A stretch of DNA of 64,000 nt from contig CAYHGE010000009.1 in assembly GCA_964355945.1 (NCBI GenBank), positions 1 to 64,000 of the forward strand, in the 5' to 3' direction. Numbering within the stretch: position 1 is the stretch's first letter; every line of letters begins with the position of its first letter. A model generated the notes under the pieces. It saw nothing but the letters and a program-made list of their open reading frames with translations, searched no databases and was not told the DNA's origin. The DNA is from CAIVAT01 sp964355945 (GTDB lineage Bacteria; Bacteroidota; Bacteroidia; Bacteroidales; FEN-979). Position numbers and translations under genes: made by a program. Shown here piece after piece: positions 1 to 9,596 of the stretch.

Positions 1-183
1 GATAAACCAGGCTTTGGCATCCTGCGCAGTGCTGGGATCAAGCACACATTGGTTGATCGCTTCCATGGCTTTGTCCAGTTTGCCGTCTTTCAGATAATTA
101 GATGCACTCTGACGAACATTTTTCTGACCGAATGCAACGGTAATTGTTGTTACCAGAAGCAGAAGTAAAGCAATTTTTTTCAT
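1..183 (-). CDS. Secreted tetratricopeptide-repeat-like protein, N-terminal part only
   Basis: Reading the minus strand from the ATG at 183 gives 61 uninterrupted codons to the window edge. The protein starts MKKIALLLLLVTTITVAFGQ, a signal peptide with Lys-Lys, a Leu/Val core and a likely cleavage before Gln. The mature part has a helix-turn-helix pattern (LKDGKLDKAMEAINQC) typical of the first TPR unit. It lies 90 bases downstream of gyrA on the same strand and has its own TATCTTTG promoter word. TPR proteins act as protein-protein scaffolds; no specific role can be given. The C-terminal part is outside the window, so the family beyond TPR-like is uncertain. Confidence 0.75.
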   Translation of the reverse strand, partial: MKKIALLLLLVTTITVAFGQKNVRQSASNYLKDGKLDKAMEAINQCVLDPSTAQDAKAWFI

Positions 184-228
184 CGATTTGGTTATTTGTA
201 TGATACTTTTGAGTTGAAATTTAGCCGA

Positions 229-236
229 CAAAGATA
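229..236 (-). promoter_or_regulatory. Bacteroidota -7 promoter element (TATCTTTG)
   Basis: The minus strand reads TATCTTTG, an exact match to the Bacteroidota -7 consensus TAnnTTTG, 46 bases before the ATG of the TPR-like gene. No clear TTG lies about 19 bases upstream. A short CCTG/CAGG hairpin (244-258) followed by T residues sits between it and gyrA and may weakly terminate gyrA transcription. Confidence 0.5.
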
Positions 237-273
237 AAAAATACCTGCTGATTACAGGCTACTTACGTACGAA

Positions 274-2856
274 TTAATTTTCATTTTCAACGTTATCTGT
301 TTTATCATTCACAATTGACTGATCTTCTTGACCATCGGGATTGAATTCGATGGCATCAACGATTTCGTCTGAGAGGTCATCAATAATATCCGGAGTGACT
401 TCCACATCAACTTTGGCTACAGCTGCAATAGAATCGCCTTCATCAATCTTGATCAGCCTGACACCCTGCGTGGCACGTCCCATAACCCGGAGGTTAACCA
501 CTGCCATCCGAATTATCACACCGGACCGGTTGATGATCATCAGATCATCACTGTCAGTTACATCCTTAACAGCAATCAGCTGACCTGTTTTTTCCGTGAT
601 ATTCAATGTCTTGACTCCCTTACCTCCCCTGTTGGTGATGCGATAATCATCCAGATCAGAGCGCTTGCCGTATCCTTTTTCAGAAACGACCAGTACTTCA
701 CATTTCTTATCCACCGGAATACAAATCATCCCGATAACTTCATCATTCGCACCGGAAAATGAAATTCCCCTCACTCCTGCTGCATTGCGCCCCATCGGAC
801 GAACGGTTTTTTCATTAAACCTGATTGCCCGCCCCGACTTCAATGCCATGACAACTTCATCGGTACCCTGGGTTAACTTGGCTTCAAGTAACTGGTCACC
901 TTCGTTTATGGTAATTGCGTTGATCCCATTCTGTCGTGGTCTGGAATATGCTTCGAGAGAGGTCTTTTTAATAGTCCCCTTCAAGGTGGCAAGGATAATA
1001 AAATTAGATGAGATATAATCCTCGTCCTTCAGGTTTTTAACATTGATAAATGCTCTCACCTTATCATCCGGCTCAATATTAATCAGGTTTTGAATGGCTC
1101 TTCCTTTGGATGTTTTTCCTCCTTCAGGAATTTCATATACCCTGAGCCAGAAGCACTTGCCTTTTTCAGTAAAGAACATCAGGTAGTTATGGTTTGTGGC
1201 AACAAAGAGATGCTCAAGAAAATCTTCATCCCTTATATCTGTTCCTTTAACACCCCGTCCTCCCCTGTTCTGAACACGATATTCCGTGAGGGCAGTCCGC
1301 TTGATATATCCCATGTGTGAGATGGTGATAACCACATTTTCGTCAGCAATGGTATCTTCAATCCTGAAGTCTGAGGCTGCATGTTCAATTCTTGATCTGC
1401 GTACATCCCCGAATTTCTCTTTGACTTCCCTGAGGTCATCTTTGATGATGTTCATGCGAAGTGCCTCATCGGCCAACACACTGTTCAGGTAATCAATGAG
1501 TTTCATCAATTCGGCATATTCAGCCTTTATTTTGTCACGCTCAAGTCCGGTTAACCGCTGCAAACGCATTTCCAGAATAGCTTTTGCCTGAATTTCGCTT
1601 AATCCAAAACTCTCCATCAGGCCTGCTTTTGCCTCATCCGGTGTTTGTGATGCCCGGATCAGGGTAATTACCGCGTCGAGATTGTCGAGCGCAATAAGCA
1701 ATCCTTCAAGAATATGTGCCCGTTTCAGCGCCTCTGCAAGGTCGAATTTTGTTCTGCGGATGATCACTTCATGGCGATGCTCCACATAATGAACAATCAT
1801 ATCTTTTAAAGTAAGCATCATCGGCCTTCCTTTGACCAACGCAATGTTGTTGACATTGAATGCAGTTTGCAAAGCTGTCATCTGGTATAGTTTATTCAAT
1901 ACCACATTCGTAATAGCTTCTCTCTTAAGTACATAAACAATGCGAACGCCATTTCGATCTGACTCATCACGGATATCAGAAATTCCTTCGATCTTTTTAT
2001 CATTGACCAGGTCGGCAGTTTTCTTGATCATTTCTGCTTTATTTACCTGGTAAGGGACTGAGTTGACGATGATCCGGTCTTTACCATGGTCATCCGGCTC
2101 AATGGTTGTCTCGCCGCGCATCACAATGCGCCCTCTTCCGGTTTCAAATGCATCCTTAACGCCTTCGTATCCATAAATGATACCACCGGTTGGAAAATCG
2201 GGGGCCTTGATATAAGCCATCAATTCGGGGATAGTTATTTCCCGGTTGTCAATGTACGCAATAATCCCGTCAACAACTTCGCTCAGGTTATGCGGTGCCA
2301 TGTTGGTTGCCATACCAACTGCAATGCCGGATGCACCGTTTATCAGCAGGTTTGGAATACGCGAAGGCATCACCGTTGGTTCCTTCAGAGTATCATCAAA
2401 ATTAAACTGAAAATCAACAGTATCCTTTTCAATATCAGCAACCATTTCTTCTGCGATTTTCTGCAGACGGGCCTCTGTATATCGCATGGCAGCCGGATTG
2501 TCGCCATCCATGGAGCCAAAATTTCCCTGTCCGTCAACTAGGGGATAACGTAAACTCCAGTATTGAGCCATCCTGACCATTGCATCATATACAGATGTAT
2601 CGCCATGCGGATGGAACTTACCAAGCACCTCTCCTACTATTCTTGCAGATTTTTTATAAGCTCTGTTTGAAAGAACCCCCAATTCATACATGCCAAATAA
2701 CACACGCCTGTGAACAGGCTTTAAACCGTCGCGTACATCTGGTAATGCACGTTGAACAATAACCGACATTGCATAATCAATGTAGGCAGTCTTCATCTGA
2801 TTCTCAATATTTACCTGAACTATTTTTTCTCCCGGTTCCATATCATCTCTCACCAT
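274..2856 (-). CDS. gyrA: DNA gyrase subunit A
   Basis: GyrA breaks and rejoins DNA in the A2B2 gyrase, introducing negative supercoils. The 860-residue length is usual. The winged-helix/tower breakage domain fills residues about 15-500, with catalytic Tyr126 in AAMRYTEAR and the quinolone-binding loop at 82-91 (HPHGDTSVYD). The C-terminal beta-pinwheel carries the GyrA box QNRGGRG at 529-535, which separates GyrA from ParC. The tail from about 825 is acidic (Asp/Glu-rich), as in many GyrA proteins. Residue 87, equivalent to E. coli Ser83, is Thr. The start at 2856 gives MVRDDMEPGEK; an internal Met at 2841 is equally possible. It is divergent from clpC across 258 bases. Confidence 0.97.
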   Translation of the reverse strand: MVRDDMEPGEKIVQVNIENQMKTAYIDYAMSVIVQRALPDVRDGLKPVHRRVLFGMYELGVLSNRAYKKSARIVGEVLGKFHPHGDTSVYDAMVRMAQYWSLRYPLVDGQGNFGSMDGDNPAAMRYTEARLQKIAEEMVADIEKDTVDFQFNFDDTLKEPTVMPSRIPNLLINGASGIAVGMATNMAPHNLSEVVDGIIAYIDNREITIPELMAYIKAPDFPTGGIIYGYEGVKDAFETGRGRIVMRGETTIEPDDHGKDRIIVNSVPYQVNKAEMIKKTADLVNDKKIEGISDIRDESDRNGVRIVYVLKREAITNVVLNKLYQMTALQTAFNVNNIALVKGRPMMLTLKDMIVHYVEHRHEVIIRRTKFDLAEALKRAHILEGLLIALDNLDAVITLIRASQTPDEAKAGLMESFGLSEIQAKAILEMRLQRLTGLERDKIKAEYAELMKLIDYLNSVLADEALRMNIIKDDLREVKEKFGDVRRSRIEHAASDFRIEDTIADENVVITISHMGYIKRTALTEYRVQNRGGRGVKGTDIRDEDFLEHLFVATNHNYLMFFTEKGKCFWLRVYEIPEGGKTSKGRAIQNLINIEPDDKVRAFINVKNLKDEDYISSNFIILATLKGTIKKTSLEAYSRPRQNGINAITINEGDQLLEAKLTQGTDEVVMALKSGRAIRFNEKTVRPMGRNAAGVRGISFSGANDEVIGMICIPVDKKCEVLVVSEKGYGKRSDLDDYRITNRGGKGVKTLNITEKTGQLIAVKDVTDSDDLMIINRSGVIIRMAVVNLRVMGRATQGVRLIKIDEGDSIAAVAKVDVEVTPDIIDDLSDEIVDAIEFNPDGQEDQSIVNDKTDNVENEN

Positions 2857-2967
2857 TAATTAATTAACTGAAATTCAAACATTTAAAATATTCTGAATGT
2901 TATTACGAAGATAGTAAAAATCCCCTTTCGCACCATCACTGGTCTCATATTTATTTCAAGGTCTTAC

Positions 2968-3011
2968 TAACATGGAAATGTTAATAAATAAAGCCCATTT
3001 AACATTAAATG
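2968..3011. promoter_or_regulatory. Two short inverted repeats in the gyrA/clpC divergent region
   Basis: TAACAT-ggaa-ATGTTA occupies 2968-2983 and CATTTAA-ca-TTAAATG occupies 2996-3011. Both contain TAACAT. The second palindrome covers the place where the -33 element of the clpC promoter (-7 at 3026-3033) would lie, as expected for an operator. No regulator is known to me for this sequence, and in AT-rich DNA such palindromes can arise by chance. Confidence 0.3.
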
Positions 3012-3025
3012 AGTGTTTTCAATCG

Positions 3026-3033
3026 TACTTTTG
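3026..3033 (+). promoter_or_regulatory. Candidate clpC promoter -7 element (TACTTTTG)
   Basis: TACTTTTG is an exact TAnnTTTG match, 81 bases before the clpC ATG. A TTG at the usual -33 spacing is not evident; a palindrome sits there instead. Confidence 0.5.
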
Positions 3034-3114
3034 GTAACCTTGACAATTTATCCGGTTGCAAAAGTGGTTCGATTTTTGTCAAGGCAATGAACTTATCTAG
3101 AAACAGAGTATTGT

Positions 3115-5652
3115 ATGGAAGCAAAATTCTCTCAACGCGTTAAAGAGGTATTGATATATAGCCGGGAAGAGGCTCAGCGGTTAGGCAATGATTATATTGG
3201 TCTTGAACACATGTTACTTGGTATTATCCGCGAGGGTGACGGACTGGCAATAAAAATCATGCGTAATCTTCATGTTGACCTTCCTGAAATTCGTAAAAAA
3301 GTTGAACTGGCAGTTACCAGTCATAAAGAAAAGAACACAGGGGGAGAAAGCCTTCCTCTGATTAAACAGGCTGAACGTGCGCTTAAGATAACATACCTGG
3401 AAGCAAAACTGTTCAACAGCGAATTAATCGGCACAGAGCATCTTTTATTGGCGATCCTCAAGGATGAAAACAATCTTGTTACAAAGACCTTCCTGAGCTA
3501 TGGTGTAAGCTATGAATCAGTTCAGGATGAGCTTAAAGCCATTCTGGCTAACGGAAAGGATGAGCCCCGGTTTAATAATCCTCAGGATATTCTGCCAAAA
3601 GATGAAGATGATGAAGAATCTGAGGAAGGTGGGAAAAGTTTTAGCGGGAGTGCTAAAAAACCGCAGGATTCCAAATCCAAAACCCCGGTACTTGATAATT
3701 TCGGCAGGGATATTACCAAAGCTGCAGAGGAAGGCAGGCTTGATCCAATAGTTGGCCGTGAGAAGGAGTTGCAGCGTATTGCTCAGATTCTGAGCCGGCG
3801 TAAAAAAAACAACCCGATTTTAATCGGTGAGCCTGGCGTCGGAAAATCTGCCATCGCTGAAGGCCTCGCCCTTAGAATTGTTCAACGCAAAGTAGCCCGT
3901 TCACTATTTAACAAGCGACTGGTATCGCTGGATCTTGCATCGCTTGTTGCCGGAACCAAATATCGCGGTCAATTTGAAGAACGGATGAAGGCTGTTTTAA
4001 ATGAACTCGAAAAAAATCCGAACATCATTGTTTTTATTGATGAAATTCACACCATCGTAGGGGCTGGAAATGCTTCAGGGTCTTTGGATGCATCTAATAT
4101 GTTCAAGCCAGCTCTCGCACGCGGCGATATCCAGTGCATCGGAGCCACAACACTGGATGAATACCGCCAGTACATTGAAAAGGACGGGGCACTTGAGCGC
4201 AGATTCCAGAAAGTGCTTGTTGACCCTACTTCTCCTGAAGAGACCCTGGAAATACTGCAGAATATCAAAGAAAAATACGAAGACCATCATCTTGTAACCT
4301 ATACGGATGATGCCATCAAGGCGTGTGTTTCATTAACAAACCGTTATATAACTGACCGTTACCTTCCCGACAAGGCAATCGATGCATTGGATGAAGCCGG
4401 AGCACGGGTACATATTTCAAATATCAATGTACCTCAGGAAATTATTGATGTTGAGAACCAGATAGAAGAGACAAAAAAGCAAAAAATGCTCGCCATCAAC
4501 AGCCAGAAATTTGAGGAAGCTGCTGACTTACGTGACTCTGAAAGAAAACTGCAGGATAACCTTGAACGGGAAAAGAAGAAGTGGGAAGAAAGTGCGAAGT
4601 TGAACCGCCAAACGGTTGCTGAAGATCATGTGGCAGAGGTTGTTGCCATGATGACCGGAATTCCACTACAACGCATTGCGAAAAATGAAAGTGACCGCCT
4701 GATCAACATGGAGGGCGAACTGGAAAATTCTGTCATCGGTCAGAATGAGGCCATTAAGAAAGTTGTCAGGGCAATCCGCCGTAACAGGGCCGGGCTTAAA
4801 GATCCCAACAAGCCAATTGGAACCTTTATTTTTCTTGGTCCTACAGGGGTTGGAAAAACGCATCTTGCCAAAGTTTTATCAAGATATTTATTTGATACTG
4901 AAGATGCTTTGGTTCGTATCGACATGAGTGAATATATGGAGAAGTTCGCTGTTTCGCGTCTTATCGGAGCCCCTCCGGGATATGTTGGTTATGAGGAAGG
5001 CGGCCAGCTGACTGAGAAAATCCGCAGACGCCCCTACTCTATTGTTCTGCTTGATGAAATCGAAAAGGCACATCCGGATGTCTTTCACCTGTTGTTGCAG
5101 GTTTTGGACGATGGAATGCTTACTGATAGTTTTGGACGAAGAGTCGATTTTAAAAATACAATCGTGATCATGACCTCCAACATCGGATCACGACAACTGA
5201 AAGATTTCGGGCAGGGAGTTGGATTTGCTACATCAGCCAAACAGGCTGCCAGCAGTGAATATGCAAGGGGTGTGATAGAAAATGCCCTGAAAAAAGCATT
5301 CGCACCCGAATTCATAAACAGGATCGACGACGTTGTTATCTTTGATTCACTGGAGCGGGAAGATATTCATAAAATCATAGATATTGAACTCCAGCATGTG
5401 TATAAAAGGACCCATGATCTTGGCTACCATATTGCAATCACCGCTGCTGCAAAAGATTATATAGCAGAAAAAGGATGGGATGCACAGTTTGGTGCGCGCC
5501 CGCTTAAACGTGCGATTCAAAAATATGTGGAGGATACCCTTGCCGAGGAGATAATCAAGACCAAACTAACTGAAAATGATCTGATTACTGTTGATTATCT
5601 TGCCGACAAAGATGAGATTACGGTGAGTGTTACGAAACTCGAAACGGTATAA
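3115..5652 (+). CDS. clpC: ATP-dependent Clp protease ATP-binding subunit ClpC
   Basis: This Hsp100 unfoldase feeds substrates to ClpP or acts as a disaggregase in the cytoplasm. The 845 residues show two Clp N-terminal repeats (about 1-145), an acidic low-complexity linker (161-189), AAA module 1 with Walker A GEPGVGKS (238-245), and a short middle region with a UVR-like segment (about 465-500). AAA module 2 has Walker A GPTGVGKT (575-582), followed by the ClpB D2-small domain. The short middle region and UVR segment favour ClpC over ClpB. It is divergent from gyrA and ends five bases from the convergent acyl-CoA dehydrogenase, leaving no room for a separate terminator. Confidence 0.95.
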   Translation: MEAKFSQRVKEVLIYSREEAQRLGNDYIGLEHMLLGIIREGDGLAIKIMRNLHVDLPEIRKKVELAVTSHKEKNTGGESLPLIKQAERALKITYLEAKLFNSELIGTEHLLLAILKDENNLVTKTFLSYGVSYESVQDELKAILANGKDEPRFNNPQDILPKDEDDEESEEGGKSFSGSAKKPQDSKSKTPVLDNFGRDITKAAEEGRLDPIVGREKELQRIAQILSRRKKNNPILIGEPGVGKSAIAEGLALRIVQRKVARSLFNKRLVSLDLASLVAGTKYRGQFEERMKAVLNELEKNPNIIVFIDEIHTIVGAGNASGSLDASNMFKPALARGDIQCIGATTLDEYRQYIEKDGALERRFQKVLVDPTSPEETLEILQNIKEKYEDHHLVTYTDDAIKACVSLTNRYITDRYLPDKAIDALDEAGARVHISNINVPQEIIDVENQIEETKKQKMLAINSQKFEEAADLRDSERKLQDNLEREKKKWEESAKLNRQTVAEDHVAEVVAMMTGIPLQRIAKNESDRLINMEGELENSVIGQNEAIKKVVRAIRRNRAGLKDPNKPIGTFIFLGPTGVGKTHLAKVLSRYLFDTEDALVRIDMSEYMEKFAVSRLIGAPPGYVGYEEGGQLTEKIRRRPYSIVLLDEIEKAHPDVFHLLLQVLDDGMLTDSFGRRVDFKNTIVIMTSNIGSRQLKDFGQGVGFATSAKQAASSEYARGVIENALKKAFAPEFINRIDDVVIFDSLEREDIHKIIDIELQHVYKRTHDLGYHIAITAAAKDYIAEKGWDAQFGARPLKRAIQKYVEDTLAEEIIKTKLTENDLITVDYLADKDEITVSVTKLETV

Positions 5653-5657
5653 TACAA

Positions 5658-7442
5658 TTAGAATTTATAACAATTTGCCTCAATAAGCTTATCCGCTATT
5701 TTCCGGCGAGCTTCTTTAATGTTGATGCCGGGGACAAGGGTTAAGGTTTCCACAACTTTTTTATACGTTGCACTCATTTCCGTAGAAGCAAATGAATAAA
5801 CTGCATCAGCAGCAGGTTTTCTGATCTTATCGGACGCATCATAAATGAATGAATCCAGCATGGTGCGATAAATTCCGTATGCATCAACTCCGTTCATTGA
5901 TTCCATTTTCTGGATCCTCAGCACCATTGATTCTGCAATATAAACCTCCATAATCATATCAGCAAGGTTGTTGAGAACTTCCTGCTCGTGGATCAGGTTT
6001 TTGTCAAAATAACCAGATGCACCCTGTATCACAATAAGGATGAGATTTTTAAAGTTCTTTACAACCCTTAATTTTTCCTCAAAATAGGACTCATTTTGAT
6101 TCTGATTGTCTTTGATTGCATTTAAGCCTGCTGCAAGTTCGTTTGCTCTTCCGAAAAGATCAAAGTCTCCCTTCATGGCTCTTTTCATGGCAGTATCAAC
6201 CAAAAGAAGCCTGTTGATTTCGTTGGTTCCTTCAAATATTCTGTTGATCCGCGAATCGCGGTAGCCTCTCTCCACAGCCATTTCTGCTGAATATCCCATT
6301 CCACCATGAATCTGCACAGCTTCATCAATCACAAAATCAAGGACTTCAGAACCGTAGACCTTTAGAATTGCTGCTTCCACTGCATAATGGCTGATACCTT
6401 CTACAGAAGCTTTGCCTTTGTCCATTCCAGAAGCTTTGTTCAGTTCAATCTGGTCGTCAATATCCTTGCTTAACCGGTAAATGGCACATTCAAGGGCAAA
6501 TGTTTTAATAACCTGTTCCGCAAGTTTGTGTTTAATGGCTCCGAAGGTAGAAATCAACACGTTGAATTGTTTACGCTCATTGGCATATTTTACCGAGTCG
6601 TTGATCGATTTCTTGGCAGCTCCTAACACATTGGCACCTAATTTAATACGCCCCATGTGGAGTATGCTCAAGGCAATTCTGAAACCTTCACCACGCTTGC
6701 CTAGGAGGTTTTCAACAGGCACCTTGACATCGTTGTAGAAAATCTGAGCAGTTGATGATCCTTTAATGCCCATTTTATGCTCATCCGGACTGATAACTAC
6801 GCCGGGATAACTCTTTTCAACAATGAATGCACTCAAAACCCTGTCGCGGTCAATTTTTGCAAAAACCACCTGGGTGTCCGCGAAATTTGCATTTGTAATC
6901 CACATTTTTTGGCCATTGAGGATATAGTGCTTTCCATCGTCCGACAAAATGGCAGATGTCTTGCCGGAGTTGGCATCGCTTCCCGCACCCGGTTCCGTTA
7001 AACAATAAGCACCTATCAATTCGCCGGAAGCCAGCCGCGTAACATATTTCTGGCGTTGTTCCTCATTTCCATAATACATGATCGGTAGTGTCCCAATGCC
7101 GGTATGTGCCATAAAGGCAACAGAAAATGAGTGTCCTGCCCCAATTTTCTCTCCTGCAAGCATTTGGGTTATAAACGATTGACCAAAACCGCCGTACTCT
7201 TCCGGTATAGAAATCCCCATCAAGCCCAGCTCCCCGGCTTTTTTAAGCGTGATCTGCATCAGATTAATATCCGGAGAATCTATTTGATCTATATTGGGAT
7301 AAAGCTCTGTATCCAGAAAATCCTGAATAGTCTGGCCAATCATTTTTTGCTCCTCATCAAATTGTTCCGGTATGAAAATATCGTTGAATTGAACTTCATC
7401 AACGAGGAACTCACCGCTTTTCAGTACTTTTCTATTCTCCAT
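5658..7442 (-). CDS. Acyl-CoA dehydrogenase, long (VLCAD/ACAD9-like) form
   Basis: This FAD enzyme oxidises acyl-CoA to trans-2-enoyl-CoA and passes electrons to ETF. At 594 residues it has the ordinary ACAD core (about 30-420) plus a C-terminal helical extension of about 170 residues, as in very-long-chain enzymes. Visible signatures are CLTEPGAGSDA (148-157), QIHGGMGYSAE (377-387) and RIFEGTNEINR (401-411), in which Glu404 is the expected catalytic base. It is the last gene of the etfB-etfA-Fe-S operon, 18 bases after the CCG protein, which names its electron acceptor. Chain-length specificity cannot be read from sequence alone. Confidence 0.93.
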   Translation of the reverse strand: MENRKVLKSGEFLVDEVQFNDIFIPEQFDEEQKMIGQTIQDFLDTELYPNIDQIDSPDINLMQITLKKAGELGLMGISIPEEYGGFGQSFITQMLAGEKIGAGHSFSVAFMAHTGIGTLPIMYYGNEEQRQKYVTRLASGELIGAYCLTEPGAGSDANSGKTSAILSDDGKHYILNGQKMWITNANFADTQVVFAKIDRDRVLSAFIVEKSYPGVVISPDEHKMGIKGSSTAQIFYNDVKVPVENLLGKRGEGFRIALSILHMGRIKLGANVLGAAKKSINDSVKYANERKQFNVLISTFGAIKHKLAEQVIKTFALECAIYRLSKDIDDQIELNKASGMDKGKASVEGISHYAVEAAILKVYGSEVLDFVIDEAVQIHGGMGYSAEMAVERGYRDSRINRIFEGTNEINRLLLVDTAMKRAMKGDFDLFGRANELAAGLNAIKDNQNQNESYFEEKLRVVKNFKNLILIVIQGASGYFDKNLIHEQEVLNNLADMIMEVYIAESMVLRIQKMESMNGVDAYGIYRTMLDSFIYDASDKIRKPAADAVYSFASTEMSATYKKVVETLTLVPGINIKEARRKIADKLIEANCYKF

Positions 7443-7460
7443 TTTAATATGTTTATAAAA

Positions 7461-8255
7461 TTAAATATTTAATGACTGGACGATCAACTCGGCAATGTCA
7501 AGATTCTTGATATCATCCTCTCTGTTTTTCGATTTGATACCATCGGTAAGCATTGTCATACAAAACGGACAAGCTGTAGCAATTACTTTTGCTTCTGTCC
7601 TCAAAGCTTCTTCCGTGCGCTCAATATAGACTTCTTTATCGCCTTTTTCTGCTTCTTTAAACATCTGGGCACCACCGCCACCACAGCACAAGGCAAAACT
7701 CTTATTCCGTTCCATTTCAACCAGATTTGAAGTAATTTTCTTCAGGATTGAACGCGGTTCATGATAGATATCATTGGCTCTTCCAAGATAACAGGGATCG
7801 TGATAAGTAATGCAAACATTCGACAATTCGCCGGGTTCTATTTTTAGTTTGCCGGATAAGATGCACTGATCAAGAAACTGCAGATAATTAATCACTTCAA
7901 AATCGGCGCCAAGGTCTGGATATTCGTTTTTAAATATGTTATAACAATGGGGACATATTGTAATCACTTTGCGGATACCATATTTTTTGAAAATTTCAAT
8001 ATTCTGGAGCGCCTGCATCTGGTATAACATTTCATTACCAGCGCGCCGGGCCGGATCGCCTGAACAGGATTCCTCTTTCCCAAGCACAGCGTAGTTTACG
8101 TTCAGAAAAGTAAGAATTTTCGCAAAGGCACGTGTTACTTTCTGGTACTGGTCATCAAAAGCACCTGCACAACCCACCCAAAAAAGGTACTCAGGCTGGA
8201 TACCCTTTGCAAACATATCTGCCATCACAGGTACTTCAACTTTATACAGTTCCAT
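7461..8255 (-). CDS. CCG-domain (Fe-S)-binding protein, probable ETF:quinone oxidoreductase subunit
   Basis: The 264 residues contain two cysteine-rich CCG units of the kind found in HdrB, GlpC and LutA. Unit 1 is Cys29-x34-Cys64-Ser65-x35-CPHC (101-104), in which the usual Cys-Cys pair is reduced to Cys-Ser. Unit 2 is canonical: Cys155, CCGGGG from 190, and CPFC (229-232). It follows the membrane Fe-S protein by 14 bases. In other bacteria the two halves are fused into one DUF224/CCG membrane protein that carries electrons from EtfAB to menaquinone; here they are split. The role is inferred from that architecture and the neighbours. Confidence 0.82.
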   Translation of the reverse strand: MELYKVEVPVMADMFAKGIQPEYLFWVGCAGAFDDQYQKVTRAFAKILTFLNVNYAVLGKEESCSGDPARRAGNEMLYQMQALQNIEIFKKYGIRKVITICPHCYNIFKNEYPDLGADFEVINYLQFLDQCILSGKLKIEPGELSNVCITYHDPCYLGRANDIYHEPRSILKKITSNLVEMERNKSFALCCGGGGAQMFKEAEKGDKEVYIERTEEALRTEAKVIATACPFCMTMLTDGIKSKNREDDIKNLDIAELIVQSLNI

Positions 8256-8269
8256 TGCAAAATGACTTA

Positions 8270-9589
8270 TTAACCAACACGTATTTCGAGCTCTCTGGTC
8301 CAGAGTAAACGATCATCTGGTGAAAATTGCCAGGGAGCCCCATTGTTCTCTATATTGCTGAACACTCCTTTAATGCCACCCGGGGCCGAAGCCTCTTCCA
8401 TGACGAGGTACCTTCGCATATCAACAATCAGCGTGGGGTGGTTGATGTTTATGGGACACTCCTTTGCACAGGCATTGCAGGTAGTGCATGCCCATAACTC
8501 CTCTTCAGAGATATAATCCCGCAGAAGGGATTTATGGTCAGAAAAGGATTTACCATTTTTCAACATGCCAGGCCCCTTTTCCTTCATACGCGCCCTTACA
8601 TCCATGATTATTTTACGTGGTGACAGCAATTTACCTGTCAGATTTGCCGGGCAAACTGAGGTGCATCTGCCACATTCAGTGCATGAAAGTGAATCAAAGT
8701 AATTTTTCCATGAAACATCTTCAATATCCTTAACACCAAACCGTTCAACAGGAGTTTCAGCTGAGGGAGTAGCGTATGCATTGTCAGGGTATAGCATCAT
8801 TCTCACCTCCCTGGTGATGTTGTCCATATTCGGAAGTTTGCCCAACGCATCCAGACGGGAGAGAAATACATTGGGCACAGACATGAATACGTGAAAATGC
8901 TTCGAATAAGGCAGGATGTTTGCAAAGATGAAGATAAGCAGGATATGCGACCACCAGCAGATTTCGTAAATCAGGTTGATTTGGGAAGCTGAAAATCCAG
9001 CGAAGATACCTGTAATCAGACTACTTACCGGATAAACCCCGATAGCAGGAGTTCCCGTCAGTAAAAGTCCGGCGCAATAGGCTGAGTTCATTCCATTGAG
9101 AGACACCATCAGTAACAGAATCATAATCAATGCTATATTTGCATCCAGGTGAGAAACCGATTTCATCTCAATTCCTTCAAAACGTTTGATATGAAAAAAT
9201 AAGCGCCGGAACAGGAAAACCAGGATGGAAACTCCAACCAGCAGACCAAAAACATCGCCTGACCCGCTGATTATATTGTAAACAGGACCAAGAATCTGTA
9301 GAAACCTTTCTGTCCCAAAGATTCCGTCTATGATCATTTCAATGCTGCCCAATGCAATGACACAGAATCCCCAGAAAACAAGTGCATGAAACAAGCCAAT
9401 GACGGGCCGGCGGAATATTTTAGTTTGGCCGAAGGCAACATCTAAAGTTATCCGGAGGCGTTTCCCAAAATCACGAACTGGAAATGCCGGTCTCGTGAGA
9501 CGAAAGTAACTGATGATGCGCTTAATCGTGAAGGCGAAGATGCCGGATGCGGCAACCAGGGTGATCACGAAAACAAGCTGTTTCATCAT
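8270..9589 (-). CDS. Membrane (Fe-S) protein with NarI-like N-terminus, probable ETF:quinone oxidoreductase subunit
   Basis: The first 230 or so residues are strongly hydrophobic with about six membrane segments, resembling the quinone-reactive gamma subunit of nitrate and heterodisulfide reductases. The C-terminal part has a ferredoxin-like pair of 4Fe-4S motifs, CTECGRCTSVCP (from about 303) and CTTCNACAKECP (from about 368). It lies between etfA (seven bases upstream) and the CCG protein. Together they probably form a membrane complex taking electrons from ETF to menaquinone. Start 9589 was used; Met2 at 9586 is an equal alternative. Confidence 0.83.
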   Translation of the reverse strand: MMKQLVFVITLVAASGIFAFTIKRIISYFRLTRPAFPVRDFGKRLRITLDVAFGQTKIFRRPVIGLFHALVFWGFCVIALGSIEMIIDGIFGTERFLQILGPVYNIISGSGDVFGLLVGVSILVFLFRRLFFHIKRFEGIEMKSVSHLDANIALIMILLLMVSLNGMNSAYCAGLLLTGTPAIGVYPVSSLITGIFAGFSASQINLIYEICWWSHILLIFIFANILPYSKHFHVFMSVPNVFLSRLDALGKLPNMDNITREVRMMLYPDNAYATPSAETPVERFGVKDIEDVSWKNYFDSLSCTECGRCTSVCPANLTGKLLSPRKIIMDVRARMKEKGPGMLKNGKSFSDHKSLLRDYISEEELWACTTCNACAKECPININHPTLIVDMRRYLVMEEASAPGGIKGVFSNIENNGAPWQFSPDDRLLWTRELEIRVG

Positions 9590-9596
9590 GGCTGGT

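Noticed and set aside
2086..2541. Antisense open frame within gyrA as a gene
   Set aside because: It lies wholly inside gyrA on the opposite strand, shows no domain pattern and is explained by codon bias of the real gene. The same applies to other long frames antisense to recN, the M14 peptidase, the acyl-CoA reductase and sucD.
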